DNA from: WTAW01 sp964406575
GTDB taxonomy: Bacteria > Acidobacteriota > Aminicenantia > Aminicenantales > Aminicenantaceae
Length of the DNA: 64,000 nt
Assembly: GCA_964406575.1 (NCBI GenBank)
Contig: CAYOSH010000016.1
Coordinates: 1 to 64,000, forward strand
Direction: 5' to 3'
Positions 8,265-16,074 of this stretch are shown here, one piece after another (positions within the stretch are counted from its first letter, which is position 1; each line of letters begins with the position of its first letter). A program made the position numbers and the translations under genes. The notes beneath the pieces are model-generated. The model had not been told where the DNA came from and ran no database searches. It saw nothing but the letters and a program-made list of their open reading frames with translations.

Positions 8265-8570
8265 TTATCGCTTTTTCCTTGCTTTTTTTGATCCGAGGAT
8301 CCCCCCTTGCAAGAAAAGTCCGGCCCCCAAAACAAATCCAAAATTGTACCAGGTCCCATTGTTATGAACCTCATATAAACGGACACTTTTGCTGAATATG
8401 GAGATAATAAATGTTATGGGCGCAATGAGCCCATGCCATAATCCTTTCCAGAATCCGGCGACTTTCCCCTCATTGTTGGGTGTTTTCTCGAGATCATTCG
8501 GGCCTGGCGCACAGGCTATCATAAAGACCAGCAAAAGAAAAATAAGCGCGATAACTCCATAATTCCTCAT
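8265..8570 (-). CDS. Small lipoprotein, 101 aa
   Basis: The start at 8570 is chosen because AGGAGGCAAG lies directly before it and the signal peptide begins there (MRNYGVIALIFLLLVFMIACAPGPND). The cysteine in MIACAPG is a good lipobox. The mature part has two further hydrophobic stretches (GFWKGLWHGLIAPITFIISIF and WYNFGFVLGAGLF), and it ends with a basic tail GSKKARKKR. This layout, a short lipoprotein with glycine-rich hydrophobic helices, is common in Bacteroidota and Aminicenantes-like genomes. The function is unknown. The same frame also extends upstream to 8630, which I reject as the true start. Confidence 0.75.
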   Translation of the reverse strand: MRNYGVIALIFLLLVFMIACAPGPNDLEKTPNNEGKVAGFWKGLWHGLIAPITFIISIFSKSVRLYEVHNNGTWYNFGFVLGAGLFLQGGILGSKKARKKR

Positions 8571-8736
8571 CTTGCCTCCTTTATATCTGTATATCAAAAA
8601 ATTATTAAGAAGGAAAGAAATTCCGATCAATAAATTTGATGCTCTAGTTTAGAACATCGTTACAATCAGGCAAGCTCATGGGATAATATGTATGTATTCC
8701 CCTGAAAAATCGAGGTTCCTTCTAAACAATCACCGG

Positions 8737-8863
8737 AAGCATATTAAATCCGTGATCGTACGCACACAAGTTAAGTTATTGAGTGTCCCAATTGTGTGCT
8801 GGAGATAACCACAATCACCAATTGGGACACTCTAATTTTACTCAACAGGGAATTAAGGATGCT
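8737..8863. repeat. Dispersed inverted-repeat element (family B, copy 1)
   Basis: A noncoding element of about 127 bp. Its ends carry AAGCATATTAAATCCGTGAT (8737-8756) and the related inverted motif AGGGAATTAAGGATGCT (8847-8863). Inside lies a perfect 14-bp inverted repeat, GAGTGTCCCAATTG (8781-8794) against CAATTGGGACACTC (8819-8832). The segment CAATCACCAATTGGGACA (8812-8829) recurs exactly at 60232-60249, and the terminal motif recurs near 40197, 40341 and 60264. It resembles a MITE or REP-like mobile repeat without coding capacity. Confidence 0.6.
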
Positions 8864-8922
8864 CAAAGACCCTCCCTTAAATTGACCGGACTGGCCCCCT
8901 ATGTTATAAACAAATTTGCTTA

Positions 8923-9909
8923 ATGAACATCGCCGTCACCGGAGCCAGCGGCCATATCGGAGTCAACCTCTGCCGTCTGCTCGTTAAAGAGGGGCACTCC
9001 GTGCGCGCCCTCATCCATAAGAACAGCGCCAGTCTGGATGGTATTCTTCTGGAAACAGTTCAAGGAGATCTGATGGACCTGCCGTCTCTTTCCGAGCTTG
9101 TTCAGGATGCACATATGGTCTTTCATCTGGCTGGTGTGATATCCATCCAGAGTAAAGGGGCCAAAGACATTTTTGAAAAAAATTTCGAGGGAACTCGAAA
9201 CATAATCGAAGCATCCAAGAAGGCTTCAGTCAAAAGATTTATCCATTTCAGCTCCATTCACGCGCTCACTCACGATCCCCACGATAAAGTTTTGGATGAA
9301 ACCCGGCCGCTCGCTCTCAACGATAGGATGGCGTATAGCCGTTCCAAGGCCTATGCCGAAAAGGAAGTGCTGAAGTCTGTCGCGCAAGGGCTGGATGCCG
9401 TTATCCTGAATCCAACCGCTGTTATCGGACCTGAAGACCATGAGCCGTCTTTGATGGGGAGGGCTTTGATCCTGATGAGCCTGGGAAAACTCCCTATCCT
9501 GGTCCCAGGAGGATATGACTGGGTGGATGTCCGTGATGTGGCTCAAGCTGCAGCCATCGCCATGCTTAAGGGTCGAAAGGGAGAAAGCTATCTCCTTTCC
9601 GGACACTGGCAGGAAATCAGGGCCATTGCGACATTAGTTTCCATCCTCAGTGACTGCACCCGGAAGAGGATCACCTGTCCTCACAGAATTGCTCAATTAG
9701 GACTCCCTTTTGTCAGTCTCTACTGCCGCCTCAAGGACACTGACCCTCTTTACACAAAAGACTCCATCCATACACTGTGCACTGGCCATCGCTCCATTTC
9801 GCATGAAAAAGCGCGCAGAGAGCTGGATTATTCACCCCGGCCTCTTGAGGAGACTCTCCAGGACACTCTGAACTGGTTTAAAGAATGCGGGTATTTAAAT
9901 GGCTCATAA
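8923..9909 (+). CDS. NAD(P)-dependent epimerase/dehydratase (extended SDR)
   Basis: A 328-aa extended short-chain dehydrogenase. The N-terminal Rossmann motif is TGASGHIG (Gly7, Gly10, Gly13), followed by VFHLAGVISIQ; the catalytic pair is Tyr138 and Lys142 in YSRSKAYAE, with FSSIHAL (serine) upstream and NPTAVIGP downstream. The order and spacing resemble dihydroflavonol-4-reductase and 3-beta-hydroxysteroid dehydrogenase-like enzymes, which reduce or oxidise a hydroxyl on a small cyclic or sugar substrate; the substrate is not clear. It stands alone between two repeat elements, and its stop codon lies inside the left arm of the downstream GGGACAG element. Confidence 0.88.
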   Translation: MNIAVTGASGHIGVNLCRLLVKEGHSVRALIHKNSASLDGILLETVQGDLMDLPSLSELVQDAHMVFHLAGVISIQSKGAKDIFEKNFEGTRNIIEASKKASVKRFIHFSSIHALTHDPHDKVLDETRPLALNDRMAYSRSKAYAEKEVLKSVAQGLDAVILNPTAVIGPEDHEPSLMGRALILMSLGKLPILVPGGYDWVDVRDVAQAAAIAMLKGRKGESYLLSGHWQEIRAIATLVSILSDCTRKRITCPHRIAQLGLPFVSLYCRLKDTDPLYTKDSIHTLCTGHRSISHEKARRELDYSPRPLEETLQDTLNWFKECGYLNGS

Positions 9910-9987
9910 ATAGAGGGACAGTATACTTAATTCTGTTCGTGGAACAGATACCGATCCTCTAATTAATTATGCTGTCCCTCTATTTAT
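9906..9987. repeat. GGGACAG inverted-repeat element (family A, copy 1)
   Basis: Sixteen-base arms ATAAATAGAGGGACAG (9906-9921) and CTGTCCCTCTATTTAT (9972-9987) are perfectly inverted; the complementarity continues imperfectly inwards. The core 9911-9979 matches 13234-13302 with only about five differences in 69 bases. The form (GGGACAG tips, around 70-80 bp, extragenic) is like REP sequences mobilised by RAYT transposases, but no transposase is present in this window. It may also act as a terminator for the SDR gene. Confidence 0.7.
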
Positions 9988-10117
9988 ACTAGATCTATCT
10001 TTTATTCATTTTTGCTGATGATCACGATCAACGCTTCAAAAGCACGCAGATCATCCAAATCTCATAAAGAATAAATCGCGCTTTTTACAGCCAGGTAGGG
10101 ATGATTGCATACCACTC

Positions 10118-11710
10118 TCACTTCTTTTTCTCGATCACCTTCATCAAAGCTTCACGGGCCTTGGGAGTCCCGATCTCACCTAGAGCAGAGACAGCATCTG
10201 CACGAATCCTGATATCTTTATCATTCATGGCGATATCTGTAAGGATCGGCACAGCGTCATCGCTTTCGGTATCTGCGAGAGCATAAATAATTGTGCGTTT
10301 TATATCTGGATCTTGTTCGGTCTTTAATATCGCTGCGAACATCTCTATAGCGGCTGGTCCCTCAATATCTTCTATCCTGTTAAGAGCTGCTTTACGGACG
10401 GAGGGAAACTTCGAATTTTTGTAGATCTCCAAAAGCATTGCAGGATCGCCACCCTCCAAGTCTTCGACTCTGTCCTCAAGGGCATACACCGCCGCTTTAG
10501 CCAGTTCTTCATCCTTGGAACTTAAAGCTATCCTGTAAAGAACGTCTGTGCTCTCTGTATCCTCATAATCTTCGAGAGCATACAGTGCAACTTTTTTGAG
10601 CTCCACATCAGCATTCGACTCTAAAACCTCCTTCAAAATTCCCAGAGATTCTTTACACTCGATATCTTCCAGGGCGTAGATCGCAGCTTTGCGCAATTCC
10701 ATATCACTCTCTTTGAGCGCAATCTCTCTCAATAAGGGTAGCGCCACCTCATCTTCGATATCTTCAACGACATACACAGCGGCTTTCCTGACCTCGAGAG
10801 ATTTGGCTTCTCTGATTATCTTCTGAAGCGCCGGAATAACATCGGGGTGGTCAATCTCTTCCAGCGCATTTACGGCAGCCCTGGCCAGTTTTTCGTCTGG
10901 TTCTTCCACAGCCACCTTGGCAAGGACCGGAATCACAGCCGGATTGTCTGTTTCCCCGAGAGCATTCAATGCGGCTCTTTTTACTCTGATGTCCTCATCC
11001 TCCCTGACGACTTTCATCAACACATCGATCACATCATCCTCTTCTCTCTCTTCAATGGCATATACAGCGCGCCGGCGCAGATCAGCGTCTGGATCGTTCA
11101 TGGCAATCTGCTTCAACTTTTCATAGGCTTGGGGGGATTCATAATCTTCCAGGACATTGACAATTCGTTGGCGGAGCCTTCTGTCTTTGGGAGACTCATC
11201 ATACAGTTTGATGATCGAAGCAAAGGCTCTTTCGTCGCCCATTTCTTCCAAAGCATGCAGAGCTGCCAGTTTAATCTCAACCTCAGCCGTTTCTTCATAA
11301 AACTGCTGGACGATTTTCTCATAACGAGGATTTCCTTGTTTGGCCAGCTGAGAGGCGAGCATGATGAGCTTTTTCTTCGCGTCATCCACCCACGTGCTCT
11401 CCGGATAGGCCTTCAAGAAATCCTGGAAGCAGCTAAAGACCTCTTCCAATGATTCTTCTGATTTTTCTTTGACATAACAGCGCCAGAACTGGGCATCATC
11501 CACATAAGTGCTTTGAGGATAGGTGCGGACAAAAACATCCAAAGCTTGGGCTGCTTTTCCCCAGTCTTCTTCCATGACCAATTTATAGGCATCCTTATAA
11601 GCCTTGGTATCCTTTTCTTGCAAGGCCTCCTCCGGCCATGCGTGAGAAGACAGCCCAAGGAAGAGAACACTGATTGTCGCTAAAATAAACATATAAGGTT
11701 TTCGTTCCAT
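10118..11710 (-). CDS. Exported HEAT/PBS-lyase repeat protein
   Basis: A 530-aa protein with a signal peptide (MERKPYMFILATISVLFLGLSSHA). Residues about 35-135 are TPR-like (AYKLVMEEDWGKAAQALDVFVRTYPQS, TYVDDAQFWRCYV, a second AYPESTWVDDAKKKL). From about residue 150 there are some twelve HEAT repeats with a 31-residue period, typified by ELRKAAIYALEDIE and KRAALNALGETDNPAVIPVL. Such solenoids bind partner proteins. It is the third gene of an operon with an ECF sigma factor and an anti-sigma factor, separated by 11 bases, and has GGAG before its ATG. I infer a periplasmic sensor or partner of the anti-sigma protein. Confidence 0.9.
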   Translation of the reverse strand: MERKPYMFILATISVLFLGLSSHAWPEEALQEKDTKAYKDAYKLVMEEDWGKAAQALDVFVRTYPQSTYVDDAQFWRCYVKEKSEESLEEVFSCFQDFLKAYPESTWVDDAKKKLIMLASQLAKQGNPRYEKIVQQFYEETAEVEIKLAALHALEEMGDERAFASIIKLYDESPKDRRLRQRIVNVLEDYESPQAYEKLKQIAMNDPDADLRRRAVYAIEEREEDDVIDVLMKVVREDEDIRVKRAALNALGETDNPAVIPVLAKVAVEEPDEKLARAAVNALEEIDHPDVIPALQKIIREAKSLEVRKAAVYVVEDIEDEVALPLLREIALKESDMELRKAAIYALEDIECKESLGILKEVLESNADVELKKVALYALEDYEDTESTDVLYRIALSSKDEELAKAAVYALEDRVEDLEGGDPAMLLEIYKNSKFPSVRKAALNRIEDIEGPAAIEMFAAILKTEQDPDIKRTIIYALADTESDDAVPILTDIAMNDKDIRIRADAVSALGEIGTPKAREALMKVIEKKK

Positions 11711-11721
11711 TGGATTCTCCT

Positions 11722-12570
11722 TTAAAAACGCTTGGATTTATTCTTTACCCGATTTGCCCCTGGATGGGCGTTCGGGTTATCTTTAAGCTGGGCCGTGTCT
11801 GACAAGTGGATCTTGAACAAAATTCCTCGGCTTTTAACACCGTCTTTCACGAGCTCGATCGCGGACATGTCTAATCCGGACTCCAAATTGGCGATCTGAA
11901 GCAGGATGACTTCAAGGTCGGAGATGAGCTCCTGAAGCCTGCGCTGGTGAGAATCGGCGAGCTCCTGCTTCAACACGCTGGCTTCTTGGACTAACTCCCT
12001 GGAAATCTGCTGTTGATAGGGAAGGTCCAGGGCGTACGGGTCCTGGTTTTTTGTATCAAAATTAGAGATCGCCAGCATGATTAACTTAGACCGCTCGATA
12101 TAATCAAACGCCCGCTGAGTCACATTTATCTGTGATCCGGGTTGGATCGCTACTTGAGATATCTCCGGTGTTTGAAGGGATACTGGACTCGGCGTAAAAA
12201 ACATCCGTCCTAAAAAGATTCCGACAGCAACCAGAAGGACCGATGCCGCAGCTTGGTAGGCCCATCTAGGGGTGTGGCTTAATCTCTTCTGGAATACCGA
12301 TTGCCACCAGTTTTCTTTTGTCGGGAGGGCCACTTGCTCCCTCTCCATACGTTTGGCCAACCGGTTCCAGTAACCATCCCAGAAATCGGCTGCAGGTTCA
12401 GGCCGGATCCTCGCGGACATCGTGTCTCGTGTGGAGGACATCCCCTCAAAATCCAGCCGACATTTTGCACATTCTCGGAGATGACTCTCAAAGATCTTTT
12501 TTGCGTCGGGGGAAAGATCTCCATAAAGAGCATCCACAAACACGTCCCGGCATTTCTTGCAATCATTCAT
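11722..12570 (-). CDS. Zinc-finger anti-sigma factor (membrane)
   Basis: A 282-aa protein with an N-terminal zf-HC2 domain: CKKCRDVFVDALYGDLS, then HLRECAKC, the His-Cys-Cys zinc site of anti-sigma factors. One membrane helix lies near residues 103-120 (AAASVLLVAVGIFLGRMFF), and a periplasmic part of about 150 residues with long helices follows. This class holds an ECF sigma factor at the inner membrane until a signal releases it. Its start overlaps the sigma gene by 8 bases, which fits translational coupling, and the HEAT-repeat protein follows. The periplasmic part is not a family I recognise. Confidence 0.88.
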   Translation of the reverse strand: MNDCKKCRDVFVDALYGDLSPDAKKIFESHLRECAKCRLDFEGMSSTRDTMSARIRPEPAADFWDGYWNRLAKRMEREQVALPTKENWWQSVFQKRLSHTPRWAYQAAASVLLVAVGIFLGRMFFTPSPVSLQTPEISQVAIQPGSQINVTQRAFDYIERSKLIMLAISNFDTKNQDPYALDLPYQQQISRELVQEASVLKQELADSHQRRLQELISDLEVILLQIANLESGLDMSAIELVKDGVKSRGILFKIHLSDTAQLKDNPNAHPGANRVKNKSKRF

Positions 12571-13168
12571 AGTTGACCTCCCATCGGCGTTTTCCCTGAG
12601 AAGTGGCGAGTTCTTTCCTCAATTTTTTCAAGGCCCGAAAAAGCAAGCTCTTAACAGTTCCGGAAGAGACTTCCAGGACATCGGCGATTTCTCTGATCTT
12701 GAACTCATTATAGTGACGCATCACAAAAACTGTACGTTCCTGTGGAGTGATTTTACATAGCGCTTTTTGAATGTGCTCCTGCATGAGGGACGCCACCGCC
12801 CTGCGTTCAGGGTCGTCCTTTCCGCCTGTGCTCCCTGGGGGATTCTCATGAGTTTCAGCTTCCTCAAGGTCTAAAGCATTTAAAAGAGGTTTTGACTTTC
12901 TCTTGCGGAGGACATCGATCGAAGTGTTCACGGCGATCTGATAGAGCCATGAACTCATCTTGGCATCTTTTCGGAAACGACTGAGAGTCCGGTACATCTT
13001 TATGAATACCTCCTGTGAGATATCCTCAGCATCGTGGTGATTGCCGACGATATCGTAGGCGATATAATAGACCTTCTTTTTGTAACGTTCCACAATGCTC
13101 TCGAAGGCATACATGTCTCCCGCACATACGAGCTCGATGATATTCTTCTCATTGTCTTCGATCGCCAT
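12563..13168 (-). CDS. ECF RNA polymerase sigma factor
   Basis: A 201-aa sigma-70 factor of the ECF type. Region 2 is present (ESIVERYKKKVYYIAYDIVGNHHDAEDISQEVFIKMY, about residues 23-58, followed by SWLYQIAVNTSIDVLRKRKS). Region 4 is also present (LCKITPQERTVFVMRHYNEFKIREIADVLEVSSGTVKSLLFRALKKLRKEL, about 135-185). A 50-residue linker with many acidic residues separates them. It heads an operon with a zinc-finger anti-sigma factor and a HEAT-repeat protein, so it probably answers an envelope signal and may control its own operon. The start is the ATG at 13168 after a GGGAG site. Confidence 0.95.
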   Translation of the reverse strand: MAIEDNEKNIIELVCAGDMYAFESIVERYKKKVYYIAYDIVGNHHDAEDISQEVFIKMYRTLSRFRKDAKMSSWLYQIAVNTSIDVLRKRKSKPLLNALDLEEAETHENPPGSTGGKDDPERRAVASLMQEHIQKALCKITPQERTVFVMRHYNEFKIREIADVLEVSSGTVKSLLFRALKKLRKELATSQGKRRWEVNYE

Positions 13169-13233
13169 TTCATTTTTCTCCCTATTAGACGAGCTTTTTC
13201 TTCGTTTGGTTTACAAAAAATTGGATATTGAGT

Positions 13234-13302
13234 TAGAGGGACAGTATACTTAATTCTGTTCGTTGAACAAATGCCGATCCTCTAATTAAGTATGCTGTCC
13301 CC
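13234..13302. repeat. GGGACAG inverted-repeat element (family A, copy 2)
   Basis: Near-copy of the element at 9911-9979: arms AGAGGGACAG (13235-13244) and CTGTCCCC (13295-13302), with TATACTTAATTCTGTTCG and CCGATCCTCTAATTAA shared inside. It lies upstream of the sigma factor gene and downstream of nothing, so a terminator role is unlikely here. Confidence 0.7.
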
Positions 13303-13505
13303 ATAATGAATGATCATAGTACAACCAAACAAAAATCGCTCAAAATTCCACCTGGAATTCTTTTGCTTGAGAGCGCTCAATTCACTATCATAGGAATCTT
13401 AAACAAATCTATGGGTGCTCGCTTGCTGAACCTGATAAAACAACAGGAAATTCATAAGCTTATATATAAAATATGGATATATATAATTAAAAGGTTATAG
13501 AGGAC

Positions 13506-14087
13506 ATGTCCAATAAGAGCACCTTCAATCTGGATTTCTTCCTGAATCTGCACCTTCTTTTCCAAATGAAAAGCATCATTCCGGATCATGAGGTCAATCG
13601 CCTCCAAGACATCCAGGGAATTTTGGAAAAAACAGACATCGAGGCCCTGATCCTCGACATCGATCAAACCGTTGTTCCTTTCGGGAAAATAATCATCCCA
13701 AAAGACATCTGTGATTTTATTCACGGTCTTCAACCAAAATACCGCATGTGTTTTCTATCGAATTTCCCTCACAGAGAAGACCGGATCCAAAGGATCCGTT
13801 CCATCGAAGAACAAGCCGGGATCAAGGCGATCTTTTCGCAAAGGCGAAAGCCCTCACCGGACGCATTCCGTTTAGCTCTGGACGAGTTGAAATCCGAGCC
13901 TCAAAACACAATTATGGTCGGAGACAGACTCCTCACCGACATTCTAGGTGCAAACAATATGGGAATTGAGACAGTCCTGGTGCAGCCTATAGACAGGAGA
14001 ACCGATCCTTTGTTTATGGTGAGAATCCCCAGAGCTCTCCAAGGCCCCTATCTAAAGTTTGCACGATCTATCAAAAAGCAAAAATAA
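13506..14087 (+). CDS. yqeG: YqeG-type HAD phosphatase
   Basis: A 193-aa protein of the HAD superfamily, subfamily IIIA. Motif I is ALILDIDQTVVPFG (the usual YqeG form is LDLDNTLVP), motif II is CFLSNF, the lysine is in RRKPSPDAF, and motif IV is MVGDRLLTDILGANNMG. The acidic pair of motif I and the GDRLLTD aspartates fit a magnesium-dependent phosphatase. The closest known groups are YqeG and mitochondrial GEP4-like phosphatidylglycerophosphatases, so a role in phosphatidylglycerol synthesis is possible but not proven. AGAGGA lies before the ATG. The gene stands alone after a repeat element. Confidence 0.82.
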   Translation: MSNKSTFNLDFFLNLHLLFQMKSIIPDHEVNRLQDIQGILEKTDIEALILDIDQTVVPFGKIIIPKDICDFIHGLQPKYRMCFLSNFPHREDRIQRIRSIEEQAGIKAIFSQRRKPSPDAFRLALDELKSEPQNTIMVGDRLLTDILGANNMGIETVLVQPIDRRTDPLFMVRIPRALQGPYLKFARSIKKQK

Positions 14088-14112
14088 AATATTCCTCAAT
14101 CGACCGCTCTCT

Positions 14113-14487
14113 TCACACCGAATTCAGTGGTTCCCCTGTGTTGACGACAGATGTCTCCGCTTTTGCGGCGACATACTTCAACAAAGCATTCCTTTCAGAG
14201 TCGGCTTTGATGAAACTCCGTGTATTCGAGCATTGGATGGCATACTTTTCGTCCTCTTTTTCGACAAATATTTCGACCTTGTTTATGCCTGTTTCCTGAA
14301 ACATCCTTAAGCGTGAGTTGAGATCGCTCTCCTCTGTATTGTCAGAGGGAGTCCACTCAATAAGCGTTTCACACAAGTTCTTCATGGCCTTCCAGAACGT
14401 TTCTCCAGGTGCATATTTAGACAGATCCTCATTCAAAGCAATATTGTTATGCTGATTGAGCACGCTCCAAAACACATATTTCTTCAA
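14113..14487 (-). CDS. Hypothetical protein, 124 aa
   Basis: I do not recognise this 124-aa protein. It has no signal peptide or membrane helix. It starts MKKYVFWSVLNQHNN, and the rest mixes charged helices with beta strands (INKVEIFVEKEDEKYAIQCSNTRSFIKADS). A GGAG site precedes the ATG, the composition is typical of the region, and it converges on the YqeG-type gene. Probably a small cytoplasmic protein of unknown role. Confidence 0.6.
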   Translation of the reverse strand: MKKYVFWSVLNQHNNIALNEDLSKYAPGETFWKAMKNLCETLIEWTPSDNTEESDLNSRLRMFQETGINKVEIFVEKEDEKYAIQCSNTRSFIKADSERNALLKYVAAKAETSVVNTGEPLNSV

Positions 14488-14631
14488 ACCGGTCTCCTTT
14501 TTTAAAGAATCTATATGATAAAGGTTTATATGTTTGAAATGAAGTCAAAATTCACAAAAAGATGCTTTTATTCTAAAAAATATATTTTTTCCCTCAAGAA
14601 AACTTGCTTTTAAAAAAACATAAAAAAAAAC

Positions 14632-14667
14632 TTGACATATTAATAACTTAATACTATTATTAATATG
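14632..14667 (+). promoter_or_regulatory. Promoter with PadR-type operator
   Basis: TTGACA (14632-14637), 17 bases, then TATTAT (14655-14660) form a strong sigma-70-type promoter for the PadR gene at 14768. A perfect inverted repeat CATATTAATA (14636-14645) / TATTAATATG (14658-14667) with a 12-base spacer overlaps both hexamers. PadR proteins often bind AT-rich inverted repeats and repress their own genes, so this is a likely autoregulatory operator. The binding protein is inferred from position only. Confidence 0.65.
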
Positions 14668-14767
14668 TGAATATAATTAAATTTTCATTAATATTAAACT
14701 GTTATTACTTGCAAAAAGACATACAGACCAAAAAAGTAAAAAATTTTTTCGGGAGGAGGTCATCCCA

Positions 14768-15136
14768 TTGAATCTAATCAGCGAGGCCAATAAAAAGTTT
14801 CAGAAGGAATTGAACTCGGGCACAGCCTCACTCGTCTTATTGAGTGTGCTCGACCGCGCAAAGGAACCTATGTATGGATATCAAATCGCTAAACTCATCG
14901 AAGCTTATGATGAGAGTGTTCAAATGATGAAACAGGGGGCCCTGTATCCTGTCTTGCGGTCTCTGGAAAATAGCGGACTGCTGGAAAGCCATGTCGACCC
15001 ATCAGTCTCTGGCCCCCCTCGGCGGTACTATACGATCACCAAGGCCGGCCAAGAAACACTCGAAGCTTGGGCCAGGATATGGAATCAGACAAAAGCATTT
15101 GTCGATACTCTTCTAGAGGAAAACAACCATGTTTAA
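14768..15136 (+). CDS. PadR-family transcriptional regulator
   Basis: A 122-aa winged-helix protein: SLVLLSVLDRAKEPMYGYQIAKLIE (helices 1-2), GALYPVLRSLENSGLLES (recognition helix) and PPRRYYTITKAGQETL (wing), followed by a C-terminal dimerisation helix. The start is TTG at 14768, backed by a strong GGAGGAGG eight bases upstream. It is the first gene of a run with two HAAS-domain membrane proteins, an ABC ATPase and a permease-peptidase fusion. Its stop overlaps the next start by 8 bases, so it is probably translated with it. PadR proteins usually repress, and release when they bind a ligand or stressor. Confidence 0.9.
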   Translation: MNLISEANKKFQKELNSGTASLVLLSVLDRAKEPMYGYQIAKLIEAYDESVQMMKQGALYPVLRSLENSGLLESHVDPSVSGPPRRYYTITKAGQETLEAWARIWNQTKAFVDTLLEENNHV

Positions 15137-16022
15137 AGATGTCGATGAATACTTGATTCAGCTGAAAAAACAGCTCAAACACAGCGATCCCGCGCTCATC
15201 CAGGACGCCCTCTCTGATGCCGAAGAGCACTTGAGAAATGCGCTAGAAGGTGCCCAGAAGGAAAATTCCGACATATCTGAAGACAAAGCTCTCCAATCCA
15301 TTATTGAAAAATATGGCGAACCTATAGAAATCGCATCGGCTTACAGAGAGATCGAATCCCGCATCTCTCCCTCTCTGAGCTCTGATGTTTCTCAAAAAAC
15401 ACGCTCTCACTTTGCAAGATTTTTTGGCATATTCGGTGATTCTCAAGCTTGGGCTACGTCTCTCTACTTGATCTTTTCTGCTGTAACCGGCTGTATTTTT
15501 GGCCTCTGGACTCTCTTTGGAGCTGGGCTATCGTTGGTCACTCTCATTTTTATCATCGGACTTCCGTTATTGGGGCTGTATCTTCTCTCACTCAGAGGAA
15601 TCGCGCTGATCGAAGGCCGAATGGTCGAAGCCCTCCTCGGTGTACGTATGCCGCGAAAATCCATATTTGTCCAAAAAGATTTAAGCCTCACCGAAAAACT
15701 CAAAGTGCTTTTTACAGAATCCCAGACTTGGAAGATATTTGTTTACCTGATCACTCGGTTTCCTCTGGGCCTTTTGTATACATTCGGCCTCTTGACTCTA
15801 TTCGCTTTTTCCATCAAATTCATGACCTATCCAGTCCTCGGTCCTGTTTTCGATCAGGGTCTGATCACGCTGGGGGGACAAAAATATTATGCCTCCGTTC
15901 TTCTCTACCCATTTGTTTCACTGGCAGGCTTTTTATCGCTCACACTCACCTTGCACCTGGCAAAGATATTGGGAAAGACACATGGCAGATACGCCAAAGC
16001 CATGCTGGTGAGAAAAGGATAA
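15129..16022 (+). CDS. HAAS-domain / putative sensor membrane protein A
   Basis: A 297-aa protein. Residues 1-75 form a HAAS (DUF1700-type) signalling domain: MFKDVDEYLIQLKKQL, DAEEHLRNAL, and IIEKYGEPIEIASAYREIE. Residues about 105-165 and 215-285 carry four hydrophobic segments that match the Pfam putative-sensor family (LIFSAVTGCIFGLW, FIIGLPLLGLYLLSL, ALIEGRMVEALLGVRMPR). HAAS proteins are commonly next to PadR genes and ABC transporters and may pass membrane signals to them; the mechanism is unclear. It overlaps the PadR gene by 8 bases and is followed by a paralogue with the same domain order. Confidence 0.82.
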   Translation: MFKDVDEYLIQLKKQLKHSDPALIQDALSDAEEHLRNALEGAQKENSDISEDKALQSIIEKYGEPIEIASAYREIESRISPSLSSDVSQKTRSHFARFFGIFGDSQAWATSLYLIFSAVTGCIFGLWTLFGAGLSLVTLIFIIGLPLLGLYLLSLRGIALIEGRMVEALLGVRMPRKSIFVQKDLSLTEKLKVLFTESQTWKIFVYLITRFPLGLLYTFGLLTLFAFSIKFMTYPVLGPVFDQGLITLGGQKYYASVLLYPFVSLAGFLSLTLTLHLAKILGKTHGRYAKAMLVRKG

Positions 16023-16074
16023 AAAATGAGTATACACAAAACGCCATTGGAAAATGCACGAAAAAGGAACAATC

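Noticed and set aside
10847..11452. Forward ORF of 201 codons opposite the HEAT gene
   Set aside because: Shadow of a repeat-rich gene; the open frame comes from its codon pattern.
10118..11710. Regular periodic DNA as a possible CRISPR array
   Set aside because: The period (93 bases) is protein-coding HEAT repeats; no exact repeats with spacers exist.
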